From Archivesica marissinica (taxonomy: Eukaryota; Mollusca; Bivalvia; Venerida; Vesicomyidae): DNA of 64,000 bases. The translations under genes and the position numbers were made by a program. The notes under the pieces were generated by a model. That model had not been told where the DNA came from and made no database searches. It saw only the letters and a program-made list of their open reading frames with translations. The DNA lies in the NCBI GenBank assembly GCA_014843695.1, contig CM026387.1, positions 78,175,287 through 78,239,286 on the forward strand. Reading direction: 5' to 3'. This document shows, in pieces, positions 14,201 to 29,200 of the stretch (positions are counted from its first letter, which is position 1; the number at the start of each line of letters is the position of its first letter).

Positions 14201-17200
14201 CTTGCATGCCTTTTCCTTGTATTTCCACACATTTTGAAATGGATGCCAAGTGAAATATAGTACTATGATTATAATGTGAACTGGTAGATTACGATTGTCG
14301 ATTCAAGTTTCTAGATCTTAAACTTCATCTTTCTTTAAGTGCTGTTCATGTGTCCGAATGCATACATTTCATATCTTTATTACATAATATACCTGATAGA
14401 TGATTATAGGTTACAAGTCGGCACAAACCTATACTGTACCAAAGAAATATGTTTTGTTTAGAGGATTGTTAACGATAAATCCATTTCAACAACACGAATG
14501 ATGTTTTAACCCCATATATTACATGAATTTTGATTGCCATTTGCATTTTATAAAACTACATTAAGTAGTAATTTCGTATTGGTTAACATTCGAATATTTT
14601 CATAATGTATAATTTGCTAAAATAAAATCGGATAAGGCCCATAGTTGTTTTTAATGGGGAAGATGGACAATATTGAAAGGATATGGTGGGGCTGGTGGCC
14701 AATTTCGCCCAAGATAAAGTTTGTTTTGAAAATAATAGCAGCCTTGTCAATAAATGTAGAAATACCGTACATGTGTAAATTGTTGTGTCGGGTAACAGGC
14801 TCTTAAAGTTTAAAACATAAACATGATATAATGGAACTAGTGGCAGTAATGTCTGAAATAGATGCATCATACCACGTTTTCAGAAAGGCTTAGAAAATGT
14901 GCATACATTTGTGACAGGCAAACACACATTCAATGCATATTTCACTAATGATTTTGCAGTTGTATGTACATCTCATAAACTTGTATGGCTGTTGTTATTT
15001 TTATTTTAAGATTAATTAACATCGCTACCGGTTTCCCATTTGAGCGACGGGCTGTTGTTATCTATGTTGATGGAATGTATTAGGCAGCGGAGCCGTAGTA
15101 TGAAATGGAGTCCACCAGAGACACAGAAGGTACACATCACATATCGAGATGTACAGATAGAAAGAAGTACACCAGCACACACATATTGAGATGTACAGAT
15201 AGAGAGAAGTACACCAGCACACACATATCGAGATGTACAGATAGAGAGAAGTACACCAGCACACAAATATCGAGATGCACAGATAGAGAGAAGTACACCA
15301 GCACACACATATCGAGATGCACAGATAGAGAGAAGTACACCAAGCACACACATATCGAGATGTACAGATAGAGAGAAGTACACCAGCACACACATATCGA
15401 GATGTACAGATAGAGAGAAGTACACCAGCACACACATATTGAGATGTACAGGTAGAGAGAAGTACACAAGCACACACATATCGAGATGAACATATAGAGA
15501 TAAGTACACCAGAACACACATATCGAGATATACCGATATAGAGTAGTACACCAGCACACACATATCGAGATGTACATATAGAGAGAAGTACACCAGCACA
15601 CACATATCTAGATGTACAGGTAGAGAGAAGTACACCAGCACACACATATCGAGATGTACAGGTATAGAGAAGTACACAAGCACACACATATCGAGATGTA
15701 CATATAGAGAGAAGTACATATAGAGAGAAGTACACCAGCACACACATATCTAGATGTATATATAGAGATAAGTATACCAGCACACACATATCGAGATGTA
15801 CATATAGAGAGAAGTACTCCAGCACACACATATCGAGATGTGCATATAGAGATAGGTACACCAGCACACACATATCGAGATGTACAGGTAGAGAGAGGTA
15901 CACAAGCACACACATATCGAGATGTACATATAGAGAGAAGTACATATAGAGAGAAGTACTCCAGCACACACATATCGAGATGTACAGGTAGAGAGAAGTA
16001 CACCAGCACACACATATCTAGATGTATATATAGAGATAAGTATACCAGCACACACATATCGAGATGTACATATAGAGAGAAGTACTCCAGCACACACATA
16101 TCGAGATGTGCATATAGAGATAGGTACACCAGCACACACATATCGAGATGTACAGGTAGAGAGAGGTACACCAGCACACACATATCGAGATGTACATATA
16201 GAGAGAAGTACACCAGCACACACATATCGAGATGTACAGGTAGAGAGAAGTACTCCAGCACACACATATCGAGATGTGCATATAGAGATAAGTACACCAT
16301 CACACACATATCGAGATATACCGATAGAGAGAAGTACACCAGCACACACATATCGAGATGTACAGGTAGAGATAAGTACACCAGCACACACATATCGAGA
16401 TGTACAGGTAGAGATAAGTACACCAGCACACACATATCGAGATGTACATATAGGGAGAAGTACTCCAGCACACAAATATCGAACTGTACAGATAGAGAAA
16501 AGTATAAACACACACACACACATATCGAGATGCACATATAGAGAGAAGTACACACACACACATATCGAAATGTACATATAGAGAGAAGTACTCCAGCACA
16601 CACATATCGAGATGTACATATAGAGAGAAGTACTCCAGCACACACATATCGAGATGTACAGGTAGAGAGAAGTACACCAGCACAAACATATCTAGATGTA
16701 TATATAGAGATAAGTACACTAGCACACACATATCGAGATGTACATATAGAGATAAGTACACCAGCACACACATATCGAGATGTACAGATAGAGAGAAGTA
16801 CTCCAGCACACACATATCGAGATGTATATATAGAGAGAAGTACACCAGCACACACATATCGAGATGTACAGGTAGAGAGAAGTACACCAGCACACACATA
16901 TCGAGATGTACAGGTAGATAGAAGTACACCAGCACACACATATCGAGATATACCGATAGAGAGAAGTACACACACACATATCGAGATGTACACGTAGAGA
17001 GAAGTACACCAGCATACACATATCGAGATGTACATATAGAGAGAAGTACTCCAGCATACACATATCGAGATGTACATATAGAGAGAAGTACACAAGCACA
17101 CACATATCGAGATGTACATACATAGAGAAGTACTCCAGCACACACATATCGAGATGAACATATAGAGAGAAGTACACCAGCACACACATATCGAGATGTA

Positions 17201-20200
17201 CAGATAGAGAGAAGTACACCAGCACACACATATCGAGATGTACATATAGAGAGAAGTACACCAGCACACACATATCTAGATGTATATATAGAGATAAGTA
17301 CACCAGCACACACACACACATATCGAGATGTACATATAGAGAGAACTACACCAGCACACACATATCTAGATGTATATATAGAGATAAGTACACCAGCACA
17401 CACACACATATCGAGATGTACAGGTAGAGAGAAGTACACCAGCTCACACATATCTAGATTTACAGATAGGGATAAGTACACCAGCACACACATATCTATA
17501 TGTATATATCGAGATGTACAGATAGAGAGAAGTACACCAGCACACACATATCCACAGTGAATAGTGAATCAGTTGCATTGATTGATTTTGTAACTTTTTG
17601 GAATATTTTCTAACTTTCCAAATAAATACGAATTAGTATGTTCTAGGCAAATATTAAAATATTTGATTCTAACTAATACATGTGAGAACCTACCTGAAAC
17701 ACGTCTTGTATATATCTGGTAGATATTTTAGTTTCCCACTGACTTCTTCCTTCTTTGCTTGACAGATTACTCACTTCGGCTCCAACTGGTACACCTACAT
17801 ATCAACAATTAATCACAAGGATAAATAAAGTAGACCGCTCCAACTTGTACACCTACATATCAACAATTAATCACAAGGATAAATAAAGTAGACCTGCATA
17901 TCTGTATAACAAATGGATTTATCTTACATTAAATATCTTTTCGTTTTGCAATTACTACGCTGTCACGAGATGAAGATATGATGTGTAATATGTTCCTATT
18001 GCTTTGATATCAATTTCCTGGTTGATATCAATGTCAACGCTAACATCATGTTGATATATTGTTGCTTAGCAATGACAACAGGGTAATTAATTTGAAACAA
18101 TGTCAATAAAATATTTGCTTTGCCTAAATCACAGTGAATGCCGTAAATTTATCTTTATAGTAGCAAATTATAAATGACTTAATTCTTTTCCTAAAATTAC
18201 ACATACATGTACATTCAATTATGTTCTATGACTGTTGTCAAAGCCAGTTCACCATTAACTTATAAACTAGGTTGAACAATTTACACAATACAGAAACAGG
18301 ATCATAATGAAAGACAGAGTCTTATACATGTTCATGTATAATACAAACCTTTACATGTTCATATATAATACAGTCCTTTACATGTTCATGTATAATACAG
18401 TCATTTACATGTTAATGTATAATACAGTCCTTTACATGTTCATGTATACTACAGTCCTTTACATGTTACTGTATAATACAGTTCTTTATATGTTACTGTA
18501 TAATACAGTCCTTTACATGTTAATGTATAATACAGTCCTTTACATGTTAATGTATAATACAGTCCTTTACATGTTAATGTATAATACAGTCCTTTACATG
18601 TTACTGTATAATACAGTTCTTTACATGTTACTGTATAATACAGTCCTTTACATGTTAATGTATAATACAGTCCTTTACATGTTAATGTATAATACAGTCC
18701 TTTACATGTTAATGTATAATACAGTCCTTTACATGTTACTGTATAATACAGTCCTTTACATGTTAATGTATAATACAGTCCTTTACATGTTAATGTATAA
18801 TACAGTCCTTTACATGTTAATGTATAATACAGTCCTTTACATGTTACTGTATAATACAGTCCTTTACATGTTAATGTATAATACAGTCCTTTACATGTTA
18901 CTGTATAATACAGTCCTTTACATGTTAATGTATAATACAGTCCTTTACATGTTAATGTATAATACAGTCCTTTACATGTTAATGTATAATACAGTCCTTT
19001 ACATGTTAATGTATAATACAGTCCTTTACATGTTAATGTATAATACAGTCCTTTACATGTTACTGTATAATACAGTCCTTTACATGTTACTGTATAATAC
19101 AGTCCTTTACATGTTACTGTATAATACAGTCCTTTACATGTTAATGTATAATACAGTCCTTTACATGTTACTGTATAATACAGTCCTTTACATGTTAATG
19201 TATAATACAGTCCTTTACATGTTAATGTATAATACAGTCCTTTACATGTTAATGTATAATACAGTCCTTTACATGTTAATGTATAATACAGTCCTTTACA
19301 TGTTAATGTATAATACAGTCCTTTACATGTTACTGTATAATACAGTCCTTTACATGTTAATGTATAATACAGTCCTTTACATGTTACTGTATAATACAGT
19401 CCTTTACATGTTAATGTATAATAAAGTCTTATACATGTATAATTCTTCTCCTCAAGAATTGATTACGTCCATTATTATGTTGCTTCTGGGATTATAATTC
19501 CAGCACACAGATATGGTTGTTTTAGCTTCTTCTTTTGATTATTACTCTGCATTCTTCCGAAATGAGTGTTTGTATAATTATGGTGAACGGATTAAAATGT
19601 ATAAAACCAACAAATACGCTGTTATAAACTGATATTATAATGAAATTATTTGTATTTGTTCTCAATAAAAAAAAACATAATACACCTATACAGAAAAATA
19701 ATATTCGACATGACCCGATGATATTGATTCGCGGAGGTTAATGGCAACTGTCCTCAGTGACGATTACGGTCACCGGTCAAGAGCGATGTTAGCGCGATGT
19801 AACAGGATCAACGTATGATGCGCGATGTTTGAAAAATCGTGTTGATAAATAGTGTAGGTACAGTGACGGGCATTGATTTGAAGTAATTTAACCATCATCA
19901 CTAAGTCACGAAGATCTTAAAACGAAATAAGTTTCATACAACACGTATTAACAAATGCCCTACCATTCTACAAATACATGGATTTCTATTGATTTATAAA
20001 ATTGGATCTGATAATAATATTCATAACACCAACCTTCCTGGTGATTTCTCATAATAGAATCAATAGTGGTATGCATTAGCAGTAGAACATCGTCGACACT
20101 TCGACCTAGGGCTCTGTGAAGGTCGTCAACATCTAGCTGTATATGAGCCCACACAAATTCTTCTACATGAGTGACGTCAATGTCTGGCTTTATAATCCTC

Positions 20201-23200
20201 TGTACTCCCTGAAATGTTCGTAACACTCTCAAATATAACTGGATAGCAACTACTTCAAAGGAATAAATAACTTATATTAAGATACTCAACCGTATTGCGC
20301 ATTGCACTGTTTGAAACTTAGGTTTTGATGTGTGATATATTTCTCTAATTGCTCGCAATTTCGCTGGTTATAACTAGGTTGATGGAACACTATAAATACT
20401 TGTTTACTCCTTCTATATATACCTACTGTGTCTCTTTATATGAAAAGGTTGGCAGTTTCTTACATAGGTTGGGGCACAAAGTACTGGTTATCAGCTGGAG
20501 CCTCCCCAGGAAATGTGTTGTTAGGTAAACTGCCCGTCGTTCAAATGGGCAACCAGTAGCAACGTTATTTAAACATTAATAAAGAAAACAAAAATATATA
20601 TACCGGCTTGTTTCTTCCTGCCCCTATATACATAGCCAAGTGCATCAATAACCTGAGTGAAGCGCAGTAAGCTGGGGTAAGTGTTCTTTCAGGCTTTGGA
20701 CCATGACCTCTAGCATCAGCACGGCCAAGTATATGACCAGTCATCGTATTGTCCCTTCTGCAGAATTGACAAAATTAAATACTACAGAATATTACAACAT
20801 ATAAATGAAATGAAATGTTTATTTAGTCTCTGTGTGTATTTAACATGTAGAGCTCAATGTCGAACCTCATACCATTTATTAATATTTTAAAACAAGCCAA
20901 TATTCCATCTCATTATTTTAAAGAAGCGACTAGTGTACATCTAAGCTAAATATTAACAGTTCAGATATATCATATTCATGATGGCTAATCATTTATTAAT
21001 GGTAGTGGATTTTCAAAAGTGATTGAATTACTTTTCAAATAGACAAGAAAATAGACAGAACCAATGGTCCACGACAAGAGTACTTAAATGAAATGTGCAT
21101 TGTGTATCCAAGGGGTGCCGGCTGATTCGTGCTCAGAACAAAACATATGTGTGCAATTAACTCGCATAATGTGGTACATACATAGTTGGTGAGAGTTTCA
21201 CTGTGCAGATTTATGTGAAGATTAATATGCAGACATTTTCCACAGCTGCAATACATTATATTCTGGTGCAAGCTATGTATGATGTCATTGACCTTGACCG
21301 TACATTTCAACACAGTATACTATTTCATTATGATGACATTGGTACTCGGTTATTGCTGCATTAAGAGTTCACCTTTGACCCCAAAGTGTGACATTGACCT
21401 ATGACATGCATTCCGGAAGTTGCGCATAAGACACGACACGACTCTTATTGTGAAATTACATGTCGTGTTTGGGGCGAAAAAAGAGTTGACAATATTTGAA
21501 CCTGGATATCTGCACGACATTGACGTGATATGGTCGGAATAGGACATTGTCCGAATCGACCATTGTCAGAATGACCCGTATTTCATAATATTAAATCAGT
21601 TGCAGTGTTTTTAGAACCATGAATGAAATATGACATTACAGGTATGACAATCATGCTTTGCATGATAGCATAATAGTATGCACTTTTATTTGTGGAAATA
21701 TATTCACATAAACCTACCCAGTATCCTTGGAATTTGTAGGAAGCAGTATGTGACCCTGACCTCCAATTTCAGCCCCACATTTACATCTGGCTACCACATA
21801 CGGCCTACCACACTAAATAGACAATAAATAAAGTGAATAGAAGGAATATGTGTTAAATTAAATACATTCTGAATGTCATAGAGTTTCGAACACCAAGAAC
21901 GAATGTTAATCAATACAGAAATTTGGGAGTATATGGAGTCCATATACCCAAAAATATGGCACTGTACTAATCTAAAGATCAGATTTTCCAAATGCTCGGG
22001 TATTTGCAATCCGTGAACTCCTGTGTAAGGAACTATGTTTTGCCATAGTTGCCCCCAATTTCCTTATAAAATGGTTTTTAATGTAATAAAGTTGAAACAA
22101 AACTCAATGACATTTCATGAACATAACACATAGCAATCATGTTGTTAACAGTTGAACAAAAATTCACACACAGAGGAAACAAACTTCCGCATAAATATGT
22201 TCAAAAGAATATATGCCGGATATATGTAGATAAATTACAACTTTTATAAAACTTTGCACACAAGCAACGTTTGATTCCCCTGAGTGAATTTACAGTTCAA
22301 TTTGTCACTTCTGAGCAATAACTGACCCTGGGTCTTGTATATTGCCTGGGCGGAGTCTGTAACCCTCTCCCCCAATAGTAGCACTACAATCTCTGCAATT
22401 TCCGACTGTTGCTGGACGTCCACACTAAGGTATAGAAGCATTATTTGAAAACTCCTCCTTAGACGAAATGATAATAGCAGCACATAATCTGGGTGATCTA
22501 GCATACAGATAATGCTACATACTGAGAAAACTCAAGTAATACTAATCCAGGTTCGGTCCATGGTACAATTCTATGGTACCATTCTATGGTACAATTCTAT
22601 AATACTATGGTACAATGCTATGTTACAATGATATGGTATAATGATATGCTACAATGCTATGCTACAATACTATGGTACAATGCTATGTTACAATGCTATG
22701 GTACAATGCTATGTTACAATGCTATGGTACAATGCTATGGTACAATGCTATGGTACAATGCTATGTTACAATGCTATTGTACAATGCTATGGTACAATGC
22801 TATGATACAATGTTATGGTATAAATGCTATGATACATATTAAATATTAAAGATATGACATTGTAATAACAAGAATGTTATTCAGGGAACCTCGTACATGA
22901 ACAGTGTCACATTTCATAACAATAACATCGTTCATAACAATATAACCATTCATAACAATATCATGGTTCATAACAATATAACCATTCATAACAATATCAT
23001 TGTTCATAACAATATCATGTCCATAACAATATCATGGTTCATAACAATATCATTATTCATAACAATATCATGGTTCATAACAATATCATGTCCATAACAA
23101 TATCATGGTTCATAACAATATCATGGTTCATAACAATATCATTATTCATAACAATATCATGGTTCATAACAATATCATGGTTCATAACCATATCATGGTT

Positions 23201-26200
23201 CATAACAATAGCATGGTTCATAACCATATCATGTCCATAACAATATCATGGTTCATAACAGTATCAGGGTTCATAACAATATCATGGTTCATAACAATAT
23301 CATGGTTCATAACAATATCATGGTTCATAACAATATCATGGTTCATAACCATATCATGGTTCATAACAATATCATGGTTCATAACAATATCATGGTTCAT
23401 AACAATATCATGGTTCATAACAATATCATGGTTCATAACAATATCATGTCCATAACAATATCATGGTTCATAACAGTATCAGGGTTCATAACAATATCAT
23501 GGTTCATAACAATATCATGGTTCATAACAATATCATGGTTCATAACAGTATCATGGTTCATAACAATATCACCATTCATACAAACATAATATCAGTCAAT
23601 ACAAAAAATTATCATATGCTGCAAGTTTATACTCATGAATCTACCTGGTTTACTAATCTATTACATACTTACATCACCAATGACATATGGATGACCATTC
23701 GGACATCCTGAAATAGAAGTCAATGCATCCTTTTGGTAATTATTGATGTTCACAAAACGAATTGTCTCATAAGCCGAAAATGGCTGATCTTTCAATAGGA
23801 TTGACACCACAATAAACAAAAACTTTACTTTAGATAACGTATATAAATAACAAGTCCAGATGATGCAATTCCAAACTTTACTTTAGATAACGTATATAAA
23901 TAACAATTCCAGATGATGCAATGAAAACAATTGAAGTAACCTGATAGAACTAGTTAATCCCAGATTAAAATTTCCCAATCTTCTAATTGATGCAGATTCA
24001 GTACAATAATACTGAAGGAACAAAACACACATATAAATATTTACTTACGGTAGAATACAGGATACTGAAGGAACAATACACACATATACAAATAATTACT
24101 TACGGTAGAATACATAATACTGAAGGAACAAAACACACATATACAAATAATTACTTACGGTATAATACAGGATACTGAAGGAACAAAACACACATACAAA
24201 TAATTACTTACGGTAGAATACAGGATACTGTAGGAACAAAACACACATACAAATAATTACTTACGGTAGAATACAGGATACTGTAGGAACAATAAACACA
24301 TATAAATAATTACTTACGGTAGAATACAGGATACTGTAGGAACAAAACACACATATAAATAATTACTTACGGTAGAATACAGGATTAATATCACCACCGG
24401 TTTGGTTTCTCGCTGCTAGTAAAGCTTCCTTCACATCCTCGAGGTCATCTTGAGGCATTGTGGGTAAAAAAATGTTCTGAAATGAGACATACGTGTGACC
24501 TGAACTTATGCAATCGTATATTTACATAATTATTACATAGGGTCACGCATTTTAACATACATGTAATTGCAAGTTCGTATTGCTTGCATTAACAATATAA
24601 AAATGGTTTTCACATTCTACACAGCTGTTGAAATTAGGAATCAATTAAGAGACTTGCCCAGAATACATTGTGCCAAACTTGGTAAATGTTTATACAAAAT
24701 AATTATGTTTACTCAACAGAACACATACTACACATATTTGTGGATTTGTCATCAATGCTATGAGTGGCTGTAGTAGAGTTCTGTCCCCCTTAACATGTGA
24801 CAAGACCGATTGGAAGTGAACAAGAAGGCACTGTATCCCTTGTAAGCGTAAAGCCTCTCCCTCAGTTACCACTAGATGTCTTGGTACCAGCTGGTTGATA
24901 AGCATGTCACGCATCAATGGCTAAAGAAAGAACAGAAGCACATAAACCACACAAATGCATAATACAAATGTTCGGCTTATATAATTAAAATGTTATCGAG
25001 TTCTCATTCAGTGTCCATTTGAATGATTTGATTTAAATGAAATTTAAAACATATTCAGTATTTTGAGTGACAAGACTGTTTGCAATCCAAATGCTGACAT
25101 GGTATCATGAGCTTGTTATAAAAACGTCAGCAGACATAATCCGAGATCGGATGGATCTGTAGTCCAGTGCTAACACGGTGGACTGGTAATCCAGGGATCG
25201 CAGGTTCGATCCCCCGTCTGACCCTGATAAAATTAACAGTTTTTCAGATGGGACTTTAAGCCGAGGTCTCGTGTCGGTGCTTTACACCGTGCACGTAAAA
25301 TAAACCAGAGGTGACTCTGGAATGGGTCTCTGTCTGTATCATTGCACTATCCTCCAAAAATCTAAAATGACTAATCTCTTCAGGAGGCGTCGCTCAAATG
25401 GGTAACCGGTAGCGACGATAAATAAACGTCAGACACACACCTCCGAGATAAATTTTATATAAGTATGAATAGGCACATCACACAATAAGCCTGCATCTCT
25501 GGCAACTTAGAGAATATGCCTGAACTTGGTAAATCGAAAGCAGCCCCTAAAAATGCAACTCCAGTTTCGATTTAAAAATGATGTTATAATTATATATAGG
25601 TATTAGGCACTTTACCAATCCAATGCACCAGAGCAATAACCTGGACATAATATAAGTATGCCTTGCATATATACCTTCATTCCGACCCATGTATCATATT
25701 GTATGCACGAGACATTTAATTGTTAAATAACAACATTGCTTGGGTATGCCCATTTGCTATGCAGAAGTCAGACATACCCAATACCCTTCACTGAGTTGAA
25801 TAATACTCTGGAACGACCATTGGTGGCTATATATTATAATGCAGGTCCCATCGTGTGTCATCAATCGATTTAGATTATCATATTGTTATCAATGCATAAG
25901 TATGAAATAAAGAAATAAGATGACAAAAATGAAATTACAAAATTAATCAGGATGTTACCACTAATCATTTTATTTTACACTTAATAAATATTTAGCTTTT
26001 GCTTCTTTAGATTATTAATATTACCTTATTTTTCACGGAATCACAGTTTTCAACAAATGTGTTCAGAGTAAGCATCACCTGAAATAAATAGCAAAACACT
26101 GATTTGACAGCTGTCTAAAACATGTAATATTCTTTATGCCGAGGTGTACAGACGGATCATTAGTCTAGTGGTTAACACATTTGTCTGTGAATCCAGGGAT

Positions 26201-29200
26201 CACAGGTTCGATACCCAGTCTGACCATAATACTATTAACACTCTTTCAAATGGGACTTTAAACAAAGGTCTCGTGTCGTTGCTTTACATTATGCACGTAA
26301 AAGAACCAGAGGATACTCTGGAATGGGTCTTTGTATAATTGCATTATCCTCCAAAACCACTCATCTCTTTAGCAGGCGTCGCTCATATGGGCAACCGATA
26401 ACGACGATAAATAAACGTAAAAAAACACACACTGTCCACTACCACAAATATACTTCACTTATTCAGAATTACACTGATCACCATCTGACTGTATTCTAAA
26501 ATGCTGCAGATTACTTGATTCTTTATAAAGTTTAACTTCAATTATTCATTTATAACAAGATTATCCTGTCAAATGATATACTGCAAAAGTGAATTATTAT
26601 TTAATTTCAACACTTTTCACTAACAGGACCGAAATGTTTGGTTTTGCACAATATTCAGATCAAAGTTGAGAATGAAATGATAGAATCAGAGTGCTGAAAC
26701 CAAACCACATACCTATTCAGAATATATTACTGCTGAAGATGAGGAAAAACATACACCGATTACTAACATATATATACTGGAATAATGCAGTTTGTTTGGC
26801 ACTAACCTCAGGTGTAAGTTTTCTCTGTTGTTGTGGATAGAGATACGAACTGGTGATCTCTCTATGTATTGCTAGTTGCAATAAACACTCTACTCTCACA
26901 CCAGCTGTGTGAAGTTCCTAAAATATAGACACGAAATATTATACATGTACTATATATACACACACATCAAGCATTCTCCTAGTTGGGTGAATGTGCAACT
27001 TGAAATGGTCCAAATGTCTTTAAAAGAAACTATGTTTTCATACACTTATGACAGAACCCCATTGAGAATGCTGATGTTTTCTTCTTTATCAATGTAAATA
27101 TTTCACATGTCCTGCTTTAGAATGACAAACTGGTGTTCCCATTGGGGCTTGTATTAATTCAATAATAATGTAACATAAAATGAAAAAAGAAACTGGATCT
27201 CAACTTCATTTTGCAACTTTACGCGATTGCATAATTTCCTATTATGATCTGATACCAACCATTATATTGTAGGCATGACATTCTCCTTGATTACTGTCCA
27301 CGGATAGGATCAGCAAATGAACAGTGTACATACTGGTTCAAGTTCAAAATCCCCAGACCAACGGATGAGACTTTAAATAGTGCAGAATTGAGACATCTTC
27401 CGTGCCTAGAAATATCGTCCATTAGACCAACACTCGCTTCTGGACGCCCTACCTTTTTAATAGACTGGTGATGACGAGAAATAAACACATACTATCGTGT
27501 CTGTTATATACTCTTCCTTAATACCTGCACAGTTTCTTGAAGGCATTCTACATGTTCACCAAGTGCCACCTTTGTTACAGCTTCTCTAATGTTGTGGTAG
27601 TGTTCACCACACACAATATACCTATCAGAAACTTCAACAATCTGAAAGGATTATTATAAATATTAGCTTGTCAATTATGCCCCATTACGTCAATTAACCA
27701 GTCGCCGCCTGTTAGTCTAATGTATCAATGCCCAATCAGCTATTGTTACTTCACACCACATCAGACAACCCTTATATCTTATACTTTCCTCGAAAAATTG
27801 GGGACATGATTACTACAACATACATTCTGTCTATGTTTACCTGACTTCGTTTTCTTCGTAGATAAACACGGATACGTATCTGTGTAAATGCAGGATTGGT
27901 CGGCGAGAATGGTGTCGCTATGATTCGCCTCAAACTCTCCTTAGGAAAATCGTTACCATACCAAATGACACAACGGTCAGAGGAATGAGTATCAGGGCGA
28001 ATACGAGCAACTATTATCACAGATACTGTTTTGTTCAAGGGACACCTGAACGTTGACCCATCTTACAGGGGACATTGGAACATTGACATGGCAGAAGAGC
28101 ATGTCAACTTAAAACAGTATTTAAGTATTGCTAGTACACAGCGAGGTCAAGCCACAGTGGGTGCGGGACCTCTTACAGTTCCTACATGCGGGTAGACCTC
28201 TATCACCGGAAAACAGCTAGTAAGCTGCATCTAGCAGAATGATAAAAGAATACGGTGCAGCAACTGGGATATTAAATAGATATGGAAATTAATTGTATGT
28301 AAACATTAAACAAATATTACTTGCATATAATAAAGATAAAATATTAGCAAGATACTTATAAAGATAAACCGATATCGATTAATAATATTTAGGTTTGTTG
28401 AGCAGAGATAGAAATCATTCGACTTTCATTAACACAAACTGTTTGTATAAAGACCATCATTTATCTGTTGAGATTTTAAATGGTGATGATTTGTTACTAA
28501 TCTGAAAGTTCCAGGCCATTATTTTAAGTGTTTAGTATGTATTTGTTAGGTAGTGCATGCCCAATATGTTATATTATATTAGTTCGTGTATACGACAATA
28601 CAAATCGAGATATTTTCAGAGAATTTGTATTTGCAAACAAATGTCCTCCATTCGTTCTACTCCATTTGCAGAAATCTTCTACTTCTGTTGGGTTGATATC
28701 ATTCAGAATAGAAAGGGCAATCGAAAACAGAACGGTGGTTCTGCATTTATTAAACTTAGAATTAGTGGGTTTCTGCGAAATCATTAGTTTCATTCACACA
28801 TTTCATAACTTCCTTTCACCCGGATCTGTTTATTTTGATATATCACTAGCTAACAATTACTTTAATTTGATGTAATTCCTACTAATATAGGCGATCGAAT
28901 ATAGAACTTATAGTGTTCCCCGTGTTTCCGCATTTATTAAACCATTTATCAAAGTTTAACCTTGAATTAGCAGATTTCCGCATTCTCAAAAATTGTTCAT
29001 TTCATTCAACTAATTTTATATCATGCTGTCCTCCAATCTGTTATGGTTATATATCAAATTAAAGCTATTAACAATTACTTTAATTTGATTTAATTCCTAC
29101 TAAATCGAAAATAGATATTATAAAGGGTTCCACGGGTTCCGCGTTTTCCAAACGGAAATATATGGGGATATCCGGAACACCGCAAAAACATTGATTTCAT

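Noticed and set aside
15608..17547. ORFs of 415-553 codons on the minus strand, and similar long ORFs at 1-1138, 10014-12313, 18307-19497 and 40599-42182
   Set aside because: They lie wholly within tandem repeats. Openness follows from unit length and lack of stops, often in several frames and on both strands at once. Not annotated as genes.
22915..23585. CRISPR-like array
   Set aside because: Units are directly adjacent with no unique spacers, and the window is eukaryotic. The same applies to all other arrays here.
27772..28038. Minus ORF of 88 codons in intron 24-25
   Set aside because: No splice sites in phase with neighbours and no family resemblance. Exons 24 and 25 join directly.
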